Shown: positions 1-9,660, counted from the first letter of the stretch. The stretch is 64,000 nt of DNA from Herbinix sp. (GCA_029256105.1 JAQSYO010000010.1:55774-119773); one strand, 5' to 3'. Notes: generated by a model from the letters alone, not told the origin. Numbers and translations: made by a program.

Positions 1-46
1 ACTAATCAATAATACAACCTAAGGAAAAGTTTATTAAACATCCCCC

Positions 47-85
47 AAAAGGCTGCTGACATGCTTAATATGACAGCAGCCTTTT
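47..85 (+). terminator. Intrinsic terminator-like hairpin
   Basis: Two perfect 12-nt arms (47-58 and 74-85, AAAAGGCTGCTG and its complement) enclose a 15-nt loop. The A-tract before and T-tract after make it usable in both directions. It probably ends a gene lying outside the left edge. Confidence 0.75.
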
Positions 86-575
86 ACATGTGTTTTTCAG
101 CGCGTTTTTGTGGCAATATAATAACTGATTAAAATAATGACGCTAAATGCTATACCTACTGGGAATATAATGTTTTTATCTAATTATTTCTTTTCTTATA
201 AAATTAACAACTTTTTTATAAGTACATCATTTACTAAAGACGGAATCCTGTTCCATTAACTAGAGTTTATTCTTCTATAGAAGATGCTGTTATATTAAGT
301 TTCTTCTAGCGAGAGAATCCTACAATAGATTAGGTTCTTATATTCCTGGCTATCAGCAAGCAGTTTACAAATATTACAAATAATTAGTATAAATTATAGT
401 AATCGTTATGCTATAATAAATAAGAAATAGCTTACAGAAAAAGGATTAATGGTATATAGCTGCTTCTTTATCTATTATGAAACACAAAATAGGTCAGTAC
501 ATAATAATGATCTTATATATCAACTATAATTTGTGACAGAAAAGAATTAATAAAATTAAATAGGAGGACTATAGG
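86..575. other. Long region without an intact gene
   Basis: Almost 500 nt with no intact reading frame. It holds only the decayed frame listed at 250-383 and AT-rich DNA. The ribosome binding site of the next gene (AGGAGG, 562-567) lies at its right end. Confidence 0.6.
250..383 (+). pseudogene. Decayed coding remnant
   Basis: Two short protein-like stretches lie end to end in different frames. The first (from 250, stop 307-309) reads VPLTRVYSSIEDAV and onward. The second (309-380, stop 381-383) reads ESYNRLGSYIPGYQQAVYKYYK. A frameshift plus a stop between them suggests the C-terminus of a degraded gene. No family was recognised, so this rests only on the protein-like composition. Confidence 0.3.
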
Positions 576-989
576 TTGGCTAAAGTCAAGTTTAAAACTA
601 TGTCTAAAAAAATTCTCTTTCAGTTACTTTACAGCCTTGTAATGTTTGGACTCGGATATATAATAGCACTACTAATTGCACACCGGTTTAACTATGGTTT
701 AAAAGAAGTTATGTTATCGGAAGGTCTTATATTAATTTTAATTGGAGCATTGCTTTCGCCGAAAAGTAATAATCCTATTATTAATCTACAGGGAGTTGGA
801 CAACGAAATGCTAACGCAATTTCATACCAAGATCTTGAAGTCACAAGACAGGAACAAGAGATGGAGAGAGCTTCCGCGGATTATTATAAAAATTATTTCA
901 GGCACAATGTTGTTAAATCTGTATTCAGTAATTTAACCTTTCTTTTTACTGGAATTATTATAATAATATTCTCATTAAATATATTATAG
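576..989 (+). CDS. Small membrane protein of unknown function
   Basis: A 137-residue protein that starts with TTG, supported by a strong AGGAGG 8 nt upstream (562-567). It has two hydrophobic segments near the N-terminus (about residues 12-33 and 44-60) and one at the C-terminus (about 113-135). A charged, Gln/Glu/Arg-rich stretch lies between them, giving a probable three-helix topology. I do not recognise the family. No neighbour suggests a pathway; it stands alone between non-coding stretches. Confidence 0.65.
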   Translation: MAKVKFKTMSKKILFQLLYSLVMFGLGYIIALLIAHRFNYGLKEVMLSEGLILILIGALLSPKSNNPIINLQGVGQRNANAISYQDLEVTRQEQEMERASADYYKNYFRHNVVKSVFSNLTFLFTGIIIIIFSLNIL

Positions 990-1452
990 CGGCGTTAAGT
1001 ACTTGAGCATGGCTATTATTAAATAGTAGCAATTGATAAAAGGTTGTAGCAATTAGTAAACTATACCATAAAATTTATGAAAATACCTTTAATGTAAGTA
1101 TAGATGTCTACCCAGGAGTACCAATTTAGTATTAATTAGGAGCTATTATATAATAAAATAATGCCAATATGAAAAACCTATCCCTTATCTATACTACTGA
1201 AATGGATAGGTTTTTACGATCAAAGCTATTATAAAATTACTGTAAAATAAATTTTTAAAAATGAAATATAAAAGTTATCTCATTTGGAGAGATTATGTAA
1301 GGAGAAGCATGGCATAGTTCATTTCATTATAAACGGTAAATTGTTAGGAAACCAAACCTCACCGAATAATAAAAACCTTGTAAATTTTGGAATAATGGTG
1401 GTACAATAAAGGTGAAGCAATGGGTTTCTGTAGCATGATTGGAGGTATTCAC
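990..1452. other. Intergenic region with one terminator
   Basis: No gene is supported here. The stretch contains the terminator at 1172-1215 and then the AT-rich upstream region of the next small membrane protein. Nothing else stands out. Confidence 0.6.
1172..1215 (+). terminator. Intrinsic terminator
   Basis: A perfect 12-bp stem (1172-1183 AAAAACCTATCC with 1204-1215) and a 20-nt loop, flanked by an A-tract and a T-tract. It lies about 180 nt after the small membrane gene ending at 989 and probably terminates that transcript. Confidence 0.75.
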
Positions 1453-1716
1453 TTGAGAAGACAATATGATATGTTACATGCAATTATATTGCTTTTATTT
1501 CTTATCATTGCGAACTTCATAGATAATGCAATAATCAAAGGGATACTGCTGTTGCTATTTTCTGCGGTATTAATGATTAACACCGCCATGAAGTTAAAGT
1601 CAAAAAAGGACAAAAAATTTAGTAGTAAAATCTTTTATTATGTGCTGTTACTTTTGAATATGCTGCTTGCAGCAGGTGCAATATATGCTATTGTACTTTC
1701 TATAATTGAGGCATAA
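1453..1716 (+). CDS. Small two- or three-helix membrane protein, unknown function
   Basis: An 87-residue protein from a TTG start at 1453, chosen because GGAGGT (1441-1446) sits 6 nt before it. An in-frame ATG at 1420 with a weaker AAAGGTG would add 11 residues. The protein is almost entirely hydrophobic: helices at about residues 8-24 and 28-43, a Lys-rich loop (KLKSKKDKK), then a helix at about 62-84. The family is not recognised. The short direct repeats that follow (AATAAGTTTATAAC, 1724 onward) are non-coding. Confidence 0.6.
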   Translation: MRRQYDMLHAIILLLFLIIANFIDNAIIKGILLLLFSAVLMINTAMKLKSKKDKKFSSKIFYYVLLLLNMLLAAGAIYAIVLSIIEA

Positions 1717-1905
1717 TAAGTTTATAACTAATAAGTTTATAACGAAATAAGTTATAACTTAGTATGCATATATGTATATAAGTGTATAAAATATAAGTGT
1801 TTAAAATATAGGTATCAGGTATATAAGCTAATAAGGATGTAAGTATATTATTTTACAGGTGAATTGCTCTGCCAGTTCATCTTGTATAGAAACGGGGATC
1901 GGCAA

Positions 1906-3396
1906 ATGAAACAATATGTAATGGCGCTCGACCAGGGCACTACCAGTTCAAGATGCATCATTTTTGATAAACAGGGAAAGATGAAAAGCGTTGCACAGAA
2001 GGAATTTACACAGATTTATCCGAAGCCCGGCTGGGTGGAGCATGATCCTATGGAGATCTGGTCCTCGCAGATATCCGTTGCGACAGAAGCAATGGCAAAG
2101 CTAGGAATAAACGCAGAGGAGATCGCCTCCATTGGTATAACTAACCAAAGAGAAACTACAATTGTATGGAATAAGAGAACAGGGCAGCCTGTGTATAATG
2201 CGATTGTATGGCAATGCAGAAGAACCTCAGATATGATAGACGATTTAAAGGCGAAGGGCTACGAAGCTTATATTAAGGATAGAACCGGATTAATCCCGGA
2301 TGCTTATTTCTCGGGTACGAAGATTAAGTGGATATTAGATCAGGTTCCGGGTGCAAGAGAAGCGGCTAAGGCAGGAGAACTACTATTTGGAACGGTAGAC
2401 ACCTGGATTATATGGAATTTAACGAAGGGGAAAACCTTTGTTACAGATTATACGAACGCTTCCCGAACGATGCTTTTTGATATTAAGAAGCTTGTTTGGG
2501 ATATGAAAATATTAGAAGAATTAGATATACCAATTGGGATGTTACCTGAAGTAAAGCCTTCGAGTTATGTTTATGGACATTCAGACCGTGCATTATTCGG
2601 AGAAGAGATTCCGATCGCAGGAGCGGCAGGGGATCAGCAGGCAGCGTTATTTGGGCAATGTTGCTTTACCAAGGGTGAAGTTAAGAATACGTATGGTACC
2701 GGATGCTTTCTACTAATGAATACCGGTAATGAGGTAATCGAATCAAAACATGGTTTACTTACAACAATAGCGGCAAGTACAGGTTCAGAAGCGCAATATG
2801 CACTAGAGGGTAGTGTATTTGTTGCAGGGGCAGCAATACAATGGTTACGGGATGAACTTCAATTAATCCGAACCGCGGCAGAAAGTGAAAAATATGCGTT
2901 GCAGGTAGCAGATACGAATGGTGTCTATGTGGTTCCGGCGTTTGCAGGTCTTGGGGCACCCTATTGGGATCAATATGCCAGAGGTGCGATTGTAGGAATA
3001 ACCCGTGGTTGCAATAGAGACCATATCATTCGTGCCACACTAGAAGCGATTGCTTATCAAACCCACGATGTATTAAAGGCGATGGAAGGAGATTCCGGGG
3101 TCAACCTAAAGTCACTTAAGGTAGACGGAGGAGCTTGCGCAAATCATTTCCTGATGCAGTTCCAGGCAGACATCTTAAATACGACAGTACATAAACCCGA
3201 ATGTATTGAGACAACCGCACTTGGGGCAGCTTATCTTGCAGGATTGGCGGTTGGTTTTTGGAAGGACAAGGAAGAAATCCAAAGAAACTGGGCACTTGCA
3301 GAGACGTTTCTTCCTAATATGGTGATTGAAAAGAGAGATGCCTTGATTAATGGATGGAAGAAGGCAGTAAAACGTTCATTTGCATGGGAAGACTAA
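1906..3396 (+). CDS. glpK: Glycerol kinase
   Basis: Phosphorylates glycerol to sn-glycerol-3-phosphate with ATP in the cytoplasm. The ATG at 1906 gives 496 residues, the usual GlpK length; an in-frame TTG at 1864 would add 14 non-conserved residues. The FGGY-kinase phosphate-binding motif DQGTTSSR is at residues 9-16. GITNQRET, the adenosine-binding [13 protein letters not shown] and GLGAPYWD segments, and a C-terminal DGGACAN motif follow in the family order. No glpF or glpD lies next to it, so facilitator and dehydrogenase must be elsewhere. The rhomboid gene follows after 23 nt and may be cotranscribed. Confidence 0.96.
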   Translation: MKQYVMALDQGTTSSRCIIFDKQGKMKSVAQKEFTQIYPKPGWVEHDPMEIWSSQISVATEAMAKLGINAEEIASIGITNQRETTIVWNKRTGQPVYNAIVWQCRRTSDMIDDLKAKGYEAYIKDRTGLIPDAYFSGTKIKWILDQVPGAREAAKAGELLFGTVDTWIIWNLTKGKTFVTDYTNASRTMLFDIKKLVWDMKILEELDIPIGMLPEVKPSSYVYGHSDRALFGEEIPIAGAAGDQQAALFGQCCFTKGEVKNTYGTGCFLLMNTGNEVIESKHGLLTTIAASTGSEAQYALEGSVFVAGAAIQWLRDELQLIRTAAESEKYALQVADTNGVYVVPAFAGLGAPYWDQYARGAIVGITRGCNRDHIIRATLEAIAYQTHDVLKAMEGDSGVNLKSLKVDGGACANHFLMQFQADILNTTVHKPECIETTALGAAYLAGLAVGFWKDKEEIQRNWALAETFLPNMVIEKRDALINGWKKAVKRSFAWED

Positions 3397-3419
3397 GTTA
3401 AGTAAAGGACAAATCAAAG

Positions 3420-4541
3420 ATGGTAGAAGACAGACTAAGTAGCAGCTTAACAAACAGGGGCTATCGGAGAATAGATTCAAATTCACAGGGTATATATTTA
3501 TTCTGTCATACAGAAGAGCAGGACCTTGTCGTTGTATCTGTAATGGAAGCAAGGAATGGTACGGAATTTACACAGGCGCAATACAAGCATATATTGGAAC
3601 AGATTAAAACCACTTTTTTGAATTCTCATCCGTATCGAACACAGCTCTTAAGTCTAGTGCTTACGCAATTCCCGGATCGGGTGAAGCACTTTTGTACTGA
3701 GATAGAAGAGAATGCCCATTGGATTATGGATACTAGTTATAACCGTTTAATTATATATGAAAATCAGCCGACCGATGTTGCTGGACTTAGGGAGACAATA
3801 GAACAGCTTCTCGAAGAAGAACAAAAACAACGATTGTTGGACAATAGCTCTGCCACTTATAATCAATACAACCAAGTACAAAAAACAGATACAATACAGG
3901 GATTTGCCTCCAGTCAGTTTAAGGTTTTCACCCTGATGAATACAATTATTATCGGGATTAACATCATAGCTTTTCTCGTGATGCATTATACCGGTGCTTT
4001 TGGTGGTGAAGATCAAATGTTATCCAAAGGAGCCCTATCCTGGTATTTTGTTAAGGAAGAAAAAGAATATTATCGAATCATTACCTCGATGTTTATGCAT
4101 GCTGATTGGAGTCATTTGATTAATAATATGATTGTTCTGCTATTCGTGGGATACAATCTGGAACGAGCGGCAGGAAAGTTCCGATATCTTTTCATTTATT
4201 TCGCTTCGGGAATTCTTGCAGGGATTACTTCAATCGGTTATAATATGTGGAAAGACAATGCAGAATTATCCTATGGGCATTCCGTATTCTCGATTGGAGC
4301 CTCCGGTGCTATCTTTGGTGTTGTAGGTGCTATGCTCTTAATTGTAATCGTGAATAGAGGTCGGCTGGAGGATATTAGTACACGGCAAATGGTTTTATTC
4401 GTGGTATTCACTCTTTACGGAGGACTTGCAAATGCAAGGATTGACCAAGCAGCCCATGTAGGAGGTTTTTTGGCAGGTTTGCTACTCGCAGCCATTTTAT
4501 ATCGTAGGCCAAAAAGCACGAGAGCAACGATAGAAGTATGA
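3420..4541 (+). CDS. Rhomboid intramembrane serine protease (GluP/YqgP type)
   Basis: A 373-residue membrane protease. Residues 1-165 form a soluble N-terminal domain, and about six membrane helices follow from residue 170. The rhomboid core is complete: H232 and N235-N236 in HADWSHLINNM, catalytic Ser295 in GASGAIFG, and catalytic His346 in AAHVGGF. The large cytosolic domain before the rhomboid core matches Bacillus YqgP/GluP, which cleaves membrane proteins such as a Mg transporter; the substrate here is unknown. The start has AAAGGA about 11 nt upstream. It lies 23 nt after glpK. Confidence 0.9.
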   Translation: MVEDRLSSSLTNRGYRRIDSNSQGIYLFCHTEEQDLVVVSVMEARNGTEFTQAQYKHILEQIKTTFLNSHPYRTQLLSLVLTQFPDRVKHFCTEIEENAHWIMDTSYNRLIIYENQPTDVAGLRETIEQLLEEEQKQRLLDNSSATYNQYNQVQKTDTIQGFASSQFKVFTLMNTIIIGINIIAFLVMHYTGAFGGEDQMLSKGALSWYFVKEEKEYYRIITSMFMHADWSHLINNMIVLLFVGYNLERAAGKFRYLFIYFASGILAGITSIGYNMWKDNAELSYGHSVFSIGASGAIFGVVGAMLLIVIVNRGRLEDISTRQMVLFVVFTLYGGLANARIDQAAHVGGFLAGLLLAAILYRRPKSTRATIEV

Positions 4542-4612
4542 CGAATTAAGATTAATAATACTAGGAATACTATCCAGGAAAGCTTGCGAATGGCAGGAGG
4601 AGAGGTTATTGC

Positions 4613-5614
4613 ATGAAAATTAATATCTATTATGGTGGCAGGGGATTAATTGAGGATCCGACACTTTATGTAATGAGTAAGCTTACAACCGTATTGGAAG
4701 AGCTCAGAGTTACAGTGACCAGATACAACCTCTATGAAGAGAAGAATTCAATCAATATGCTACCTATGACACTGAAGGAAGCAGATGGCGTAATATTAGC
4801 TACCACGGTTGAGTGGATGGGAATTGGCGGACTGATGCAGCAGTTTTTGGATGCCTGCTGGCTTTATGCAGATAAGGATAAGCTAAGTAAATTATATATG
4901 CTACCAATCGTTATTGCCAATACCTACGGGGAGAGAGATGCAGAGCTGACTCTTATTAAGGCCTGGGAGATGCTTGGCGGAATGCCCTGTAACGGTTTAA
5001 GTGCTTATGTTGAGGATCATGTTGACTTTGAGACAAATTCGGATTATGCAGGAATTATTGAGAAAAGAGCAGAAACTTATTATAGGACAATTCATCAGAA
5101 GACAAAGCTGCTTCCAACTAGTAATACTGCGATTAAATTAAATGTGCTGAGAAGCAATTCGATTGTGCTGACGCCACAAGAAAGCGAGCAATTATCCGTA
5201 TATGTATCCGATGATACGTATGTGAAGAAGCAGAAAGAGGATATTGAAGAACTGACACAATTATTTAAGGAAATGCTCGATACAAACAATGACGGTGAGT
5301 CAGGACAGGAGTTTATTAAGAATTTGAAGGATAATTTCCACCCGCTGGACGACTTTACAGCGTCTTACTCCATTAATTTATCCGATACGAAGAAGACGTT
5401 GGTTGTGGAAATAAATAATAAGCGCCTCAAATGCTATTACGGTGAGAAACCCGATGCGGAGGTTGTGGCGAAAACAACACACAGCGTTATGAATAAATTG
5501 GTTCTTGGCCGAATAACCTTTCAAGGCGCATTTATGTCGGGAGAATTAACGGCGAAAGGTAACTTTAAGACACTTCGTACCTTTGATCAGGTATTTCAAT
5601 TTAATATACTGTAA
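4613..5614 (+). CDS. Flavodoxin-like plus SCP2 sterol-carrier domain fusion
   Basis: A 333-residue cytoplasmic protein. The N-terminal 170 residues look like an NAD(P)H-dependent FMN reductase/flavodoxin-type fold (YYGGRGLIEDPT, VILATTVEWMGIGGLMQQFLD, ANTYGERDAE). The C-terminal 120 residues resemble an SCP2 lipid-carrier domain (ASYSINLSDTKKTLVVEI, then the glycine-rich FQGAFMSGELTAKGNF). An acidic linker (about 205-230) joins them. GAGGAGAGG precedes the ATG. It is 71 nt after the rhomboid gene and 3 nt from the convergent kinase. The catalytic role is not known; the fold assignments are from sequence patterns. Confidence 0.75.
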   Translation: MKINIYYGGRGLIEDPTLYVMSKLTTVLEELRVTVTRYNLYEEKNSINMLPMTLKEADGVILATTVEWMGIGGLMQQFLDACWLYADKDKLSKLYMLPIVIANTYGERDAELTLIKAWEMLGGMPCNGLSAYVEDHVDFETNSDYAGIIEKRAETYYRTIHQKTKLLPTSNTAIKLNVLRSNSIVLTPQESEQLSVYVSDDTYVKKQKEDIEELTQLFKEMLDTNNDGESGQEFIKNLKDNFHPLDDFTASYSINLSDTKKTLVVEINNKRLKCYYGEKPDAEVVAKTTHSVMNKLVLGRITFQGAFMSGELTAKGNFKTLRTFDQVFQFNIL

Positions 5615-5617
5615 CCC

Positions 5618-6370
5618 TTATACAGGCAAGAGGATGGTAAAGGTAGTTAAATTTTCAGAGGAATCTACACTGACGCTGCCATAATGAAGATCGATAACTT
5701 TCTTCACAAGAGCGAGCCCTACACCGGTGCCACCTTTCTTATAGGTTACAAAAGGAACAAAGATATTCTCGATGACCTCCTCCGGAATTAGCTGACCATT
5801 ATTACTGATTTGTATGGAAAGTTTCGAAGGAGTTGGATCTATCTCAGGCAAATAGGCAAGGTTAATATGTACGAAATTACCTGGAACGGTAGCTTCAAAA
5901 GCATTTTTAATTAAATTAGAAAAACTTTGCTTTAGCTTTATTGCATCACAACAATAATTAGTGAAATATTCTTCACATGCAGGATCGAGGGTAAGAGATA
6001 ATTCTATCTGCTGACTGTAAGCCTGTGGCATAAAACTGCGAATGATATTATTAAGGAGTGTTATTAAGTTTGTATCCTCCTTATGGATATAATTACAGGT
6101 ATTTAAAAGGGAAGCATCTGCCATGATATGATCCATATCGTTAATTAGGTCTTGCATTTGATCCCAATATTTATATTCTTTTGCTTCCGGATGTTTGAGT
6201 TCGATATATTGTATGGTACCCTTAAGTAGGGATAATGGATTACGAAGCTCATGCACAAACATGGAGGTTGTTCTCTTATTATCGGCAATGACGGTAGCAA
6301 TCATTGTTTCAAATTCGGGATTGGATTTAACCATGCGGGCAAGAGTATCACTGTTTGCTTCTGAAAACAT
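5618..6370 (-). CDS. Soluble histidine kinase (sporulation-kinase-like core)
   Basis: A 250-residue kinase with no membrane helix and no recognised sensor domain. The H-box FVHELRNPLSLLKG carries the phosphorylated His40. The N-box SNLIKNAFEA and the G-box GGTGVGLALVKKVI complete the HATPase domain. The H-box wording is close to Spo0A-pathway kinases of Firmicutes, so a role in a phosphorelay is possible but inferred. It is an orphan with no response regulator nearby. GGGAGG 7 nt before the ATG supports the start. Its stop lies 3 nt from that of the convergent SCP2 gene. Confidence 0.85.
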   Translation of the reverse strand: MFSEANSDTLARMVKSNPEFETMIATVIADNKRTTSMFVHELRNPLSLLKGTIQYIELKHPEAKEYKYWDQMQDLINDMDHIMADASLLNTCNYIHKEDTNLITLLNNIIRSFMPQAYSQQIELSLTLDPACEEYFTNYCCDAIKLKQSFSNLIKNAFEATVPGNFVHINLAYLPEIDPTPSKLSIQISNNGQLIPEEVIENIFVPFVTYKKGGTGVGLALVKKVIDLHYGSVSVDSSENLTTFTILLPV

Positions 6371-6475
6371 TCGATAGGGCCTCCCTTTTTTATTTATATC
6401 ATATAGTATAGTATCAAATTATGGGAATTTTTACAATAAAAAGAGTGTTACATCAATCGACATGGAGGTGCTATT

Positions 6476-6889
6476 ATGAATAACAATTGTATATTCTGTA
6501 AGATTATTGCCGGAGAGATACCCTCGGCTACTGTGTATGAGGATGAAGATTTTAAAGTAATTATGGATATCTTCCCTGCCGCACACGGACACACAATTAT
6601 TTTGCCCAAGAAACATAGTGTGAATCTTTTTGAACTGGAGCAGGATACCGCGGCCAAAGCCTTAGTGGTTGCCCGTAAGGTGGCAATTGCAATGCAAGCA
6701 GAGTTAAATTGTGAAGGCATCAATCTTCTGCAAAACAATGGAGAGGCAGCAGGACAGACGATAAATCATTTTCATATTCATTTAATCCCTAGATTTCATG
6801 GAGACCAGATGACAATACCCTGGGTTCCAGGAAACTATGCAGAGGGACAGGCTGCAGCTTTATCAATTGCAATTGCAGCAAGACTTTAA
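6476..6889 (+). CDS. HIT family nucleotide hydrolase
   Basis: A 137-residue protein of the histidine triad superfamily, Hint branch, which hydrolyses nucleoside phosphoramidates and related adenylated compounds. The triad HFHIHLIPR occupies residues 98-106, with the middle His100 as the expected nucleophile. The N-terminal CIFCKIIAGEIP with two cysteines is typical of the bacterial family. The start has GGAGG upstream. It is monocistronic, ended by the bidirectional terminator at 6904-6974. The natural substrate is unknown. Confidence 0.93.
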   Translation: MNNNCIFCKIIAGEIPSATVYEDEDFKVIMDIFPAAHGHTIILPKKHSVNLFELEQDTAAKALVVARKVAIAMQAELNCEGINLLQNNGEAAGQTINHFHIHLIPRFHGDQMTIPWVPGNYAEGQAAALSIAIAARL

Positions 6890-6903
6890 TGATTAAATAA
6901 AAT

Positions 6904-6982
6904 GCACCGGAGATAACGCCTATAAACGAGATGAGCCATAGGGCAAATTTCATAGAGGCTTATATATCCGGTGCTTTTTTTT
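6904..6982. terminator. Bidirectional terminator between the HIT gene and murG
   Basis: Arms GCACCGGA (6904-6911) and TCCGGTGC (6967-6974) are followed by eight T on the + strand and preceded by an ATTTTATT context usable on the - strand. The 55-nt loop contains a smaller GCCTAT/ATAGGGC hairpin. It serves the convergent HIT and murG transcripts. Confidence 0.8.
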
Positions 6983-7004
6983 GTTTATAAGAAAGGACTG
7001 TTAA

Positions 7005-8069
7005 TTACTTTGCAGTTTCCTTAAACAGCTTTACTATGGTATCAATGGAATTATTTAATTCACTCTGATTCATGGAATTGATGTAATCCTGCTTTGTCTC
7101 CATTACAGTAGTAATGGCATGAAGTAGGCTACTTAAGCTTAATTCTTCTTCTTTCAGTACAAAGGAATAACCCTGACGTTCAAAGGATTCGGCATTCAAA
7201 ATCTGATCACCTCGACTGGAGGCTGCCGGGAGAGGAATTAGTATATTCGGTTTACGCAGGGCAAGAAGCTCACAGATGGCATTGGCTCCGGCTCTTGAGA
7301 TTACCAGGTCGGAAGCAGCCAACAGATCACTTAACTCATTCTTACTGTATTCATATTGCACATATCCGGACATATCGCTTAAGCGTTCGTCCAAATTACC
7401 TTTTCCACAAAGATGTATCATCTGATAATCCTTAAGTAAAGTCGGTAGCATTCCACGAATTATCTCATTGATTGCTCTGGAGCCACTACTTCCACCGATT
7501 ATTAAAATCACCGGTTTGTTGGCAGAAAAACCACAATAATCAAGACCTTTAATCTTATTACCGGAGAAAAGTTCCTTGCGGATTGGAGTACCGGTTAGCA
7601 CCGCTTTCTCTGCTGGAAGGTATTTCAAGGTTTCCGGAAAGTTTACACAGATTTTAGCGGCTGAGGGAAGTGCTAGCCGATTGGCTAACCCCGGAGTCAT
7701 ATCGGATTCATGAACGATTACGGGGATTTTATGTTTTTTTGCTGCTAATACAACGGGAACTGTTACAAAGCCGCCTTTGGAGAATACGATATCCGGCTTT
7801 AACTGTTTAAGTAATTTGCTAGCCTCGAAATAACCCTTCATTACCTTAAAGGGATCAGAAAAGTTTTTGGGGTCAAAGTATCTTCTTAACTTACCGGAGG
7901 AAATTCCATGATAAGGAATATTGTATTCCTCAATCAGTTTACGTTCAATTCCATCATAAGAACCAATGTACTCAATCTCATAACCCTCTTTTTTTAATTC
8001 CGGTAATAATGCGATACATGGAGTTACATGGCCGGCGGTTCCCCCTCCGGTTAATACGATACGTTTCAT
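7005..8069 (-). CDS. murG: MurG, UDP-GlcNAc transferase of peptidoglycan synthesis
   Basis: Transfers GlcNAc to lipid I to make lipid II at the inner face of the membrane. The 354-residue form starts at ATG 8069, where GGAGGT is correctly spaced; a longer in-frame version would begin inside the upstream gene. The N-terminal [10 protein letters not shown] loop (8-17), the [13 protein letters not shown] segment, [11 protein letters not shown] and the C-terminal donor-site [24 protein letters not shown] are typical of GT28 MurG. It lies 2 nt after the TSCPD gene rather than in a dcw cluster. Confidence 0.95.
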   Translation of the reverse strand: MKRIVLTGGGTAGHVTPCIALLPELKKEGYEIEYIGSYDGIERKLIEEYNIPYHGISSGKLRRYFDPKNFSDPFKVMKGYFEASKLLKQLKPDIVFSKGGFVTVPVVLAAKKHKIPVIVHESDMTPGLANRLALPSAAKICVNFPETLKYLPAEKAVLTGTPIRKELFSGNKIKGLDYCGFSANKPVILIIGGSSGSRAINEIIRGMLPTLLKDYQMIHLCGKGNLDERLSDMSGYVQYEYSKNELSDLLAASDLVISRAGANAICELLALRKPNILIPLPAASSRGDQILNAESFERQGYSFVLKEEELSLSSLLHAITTVMETKQDYINSMNQSELNNSIDTIVKLFKETAK

Positions 8070-8071
8070 TC

Positions 8072-8317
8072 TTAGGACCTCCATTCCTTTAATGCTTTCG
8101 CTAATTGATCCGGACAGGAAGTTGGACGTGAGCCACAAGGAACTCCTTCTAATTTGCGGATCACATCATCTACGGTCATTCCGATAACCAAGCGGGATAA
8201 TCCGCCTGCGTTGCCGGAGCAGCCACCCATAAAATGCAATGCACTTACTGTATCAGTTTTTTCATCTATTTCGAAGCTGATTTCTCTGCTGCATACTCCT
8301 GAGGTTTTATATGTCAT
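8072..8317 (-). CDS. TSCPD domain-containing small protein
   Basis: An 81-residue protein ending in the eponymous [12 protein letters not shown] signature. It also has conserved cysteines in [17 protein letters not shown] and [10 protein letters not shown], a pattern expected for metal binding. The same domain occurs at the C-terminus of some class II ribonucleotide reductases; the stand-alone clostridial version has no firmly known function. It is translationally close to murG: its last codons contain the murG ribosome binding site. Confidence 0.85.
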   Translation of the reverse strand: MTYKTSGVCSREISFEIDEKTDTVSALHFMGGCSGNAGGLSRLVIGMTVDDVIRKLEGVPCGSRPTSCPDQLAKALKEWRS

Positions 8318-8764
8318 GTTTTAATCCCCTCCTTTTTTAATATCTAATTCAATGTATGAGGCCAGTATGTTAGAGGCTACTCATAACCGAATACATTGTA
8401 TCTCAGTCAGTTACTTTTTGCAAATAGTTTTGTTACTTAATTTTAATTTTACATATAATCGCTATTGTTGTATAGCATTAGAATATATTTACTTGATAAA
8501 TTGTGCATTATCAATCCATTAGAGGCAACAATTATAATAAATTATAATAAGTTTACAAATAGAATTTATACCAGAGGTGAAGTTTATTCTATTGTTTACG
8601 TTTTATAACGCTTTGGGATAATGCTACAACAGGGTGATATATCGATGGAAAGGAGATTAATACCTCTTTTTCAGAGCAACGTGTAGTATAAATGATTTGT
8701 ATTTTATTCAGTAATAAGATAAAATATGGATAGCAAATACTTAGAGTTATCAGGAGGTACAGAT
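8318..8764. other. Divergent intergenic region
   Basis: About 450 nt between the - strand TSCPD/murG pair and the + strand nucleosidase. An 8-bp inverted repeat CAATGTAT/ATACATTG (8350-8357 and 8391-8398) lies just upstream of the TSCPD gene and could be an operator or leader hairpin. The rest is AT-rich, apart from the promoter listed at 8697. Confidence 0.5.
8697..8725 (+). promoter_or_regulatory. Predicted sigma-A promoter of mtnN
   Basis: TTGTAT (8697-8702), a 17-nt spacer and TAAAAT (8720-8725). The predicted start point falls about 33 nt before the mtnN ATG. Confidence 0.5.
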
Positions 8765-9463
8765 ATGAATAAAATCGGAATCATCGGTGCAATGGATGAA
8801 GAGGTTAATATTATAAAAGGTCAGATGTTGAGGGTAACTGTGAAAACAATTGCTTCCATGGATTTTTATGAAGGAACGTTTAACGGGAAAGAAGTAGTGG
8901 TGGTTCGCTGTGGGATTGGAAAGGTGAACGCGGCTATCTGCACACAGATTTTAGCGGATCTTTACCACATTGATGCAGTTATTAATACGGGTGTTGCAGG
9001 CTCCTTACGAAATGAAATCGATATTGCAGATATTGTACTTTCTACGGACACACAGCAGCATGATATGGATGCTACCGGCTTTGGTTACGGCCTTGGTGTG
9101 ATACCTCGAATGGAACGCTCCATCTTCGAGGCGGATAAGCAAATGATTGATCTCGCAAAAGCGGTTTGTACTGAGGTTATCCCGAATGTAGGTGTTCATA
9201 CCGGTAGAATCGTAAGCGGTGACCAATTTATCTCCGATAGCGGTAAGAAGACTTGGCTAGTGGAGAATTTCGATGGATATTGTACCGAGATGGAGGGAGC
9301 CGCAATAGCTCAGACAGCTCATTTAAACCAAATTCCTTTTCTGATTATTAGGGCAATCTCGGATAAGGCAGACCATAGTGCCGAGATGACATATTCCGAA
9401 TTTGAAGAAATAGCAATTAAAAACACAGTCAAGCTTCTCAATGGACTTGTCGAAAAAATATAA
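8765..9463 (+). CDS. mtnN: 5'-methylthioadenosine/S-adenosylhomocysteine nucleosidase
   Basis: Cleaves the N-glycosidic bond of MTA, SAH and 5'-deoxyadenosine, recycling by-products of SAM reactions. From ATG 8765 (CAGGAGGT upstream) the protein has 232 residues, the family length. The N-terminal KIGIIGAMDEEV contains the catalytic Glu, and GTFNGKEVVVVRCGIGKVNAA is diagnostic. The C-terminal EMEGAAIAQTA and RAISDKAD carry the ribose-binding Glu and catalytic Asp. It is monocistronic, with its own promoter and terminator. Confidence 0.95.
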   Translation: MNKIGIIGAMDEEVNIIKGQMLRVTVKTIASMDFYEGTFNGKEVVVVRCGIGKVNAAICTQILADLYHIDAVINTGVAGSLRNEIDIADIVLSTDTQQHDMDATGFGYGLGVIPRMERSIFEADKQMIDLAKAVCTEVIPNVGVHTGRIVSGDQFISDSGKKTWLVENFDGYCTEMEGAAIAQTAHLNQIPFLIIRAISDKADHSAEMTYSEFEEIAIKNTVKLLNGLVEKI

Positions 9464-9474
9464 AGTATACTACG

Positions 9475-9525
9475 GATGTCTTGAGTTTTCTGTTACCATA
9501 ACAGTCTACGTCAAGACATCTTTTT
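9475..9525 (+). terminator. Intrinsic terminator of mtnN
   Basis: Stem GATGTCTTGA (9475-9484) with TCAAGACATC (9511-9520), an inner CTGTTA/TAACAG stem, then TTTTT. It begins 11 nt after the mtnN stop. Confidence 0.88.
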
Positions 9526-9630
9526 ATTATAAATGAAAAACAAACGGTTGATGCAATAAATACAAAATCAGCAAATTAAAATAGTATATAGTTTGCTATA
9601 AAAAGTACAAAAAGTACTGCAATTCTTACC

Positions 9631-9660
9631 TTGCGGTAGATATACCAAATAAAGTATAAT
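9631..9660 (+). promoter_or_regulatory. Predicted promoter of the MoxR operon
   Basis: TTGCGG (9631-9636), an 18-nt spacer and a perfect TATAAT (9655-9660), about 43 nt before the moxR-type start. Confidence 0.5.

Noticed and set aside
2759..2959. Open frame on the minus strand inside glpK
   Set aside because: It lies antisense within a highly conserved gene, has no binding site, and its composition (His/Leu/Pro) is typical of a shadow frame.
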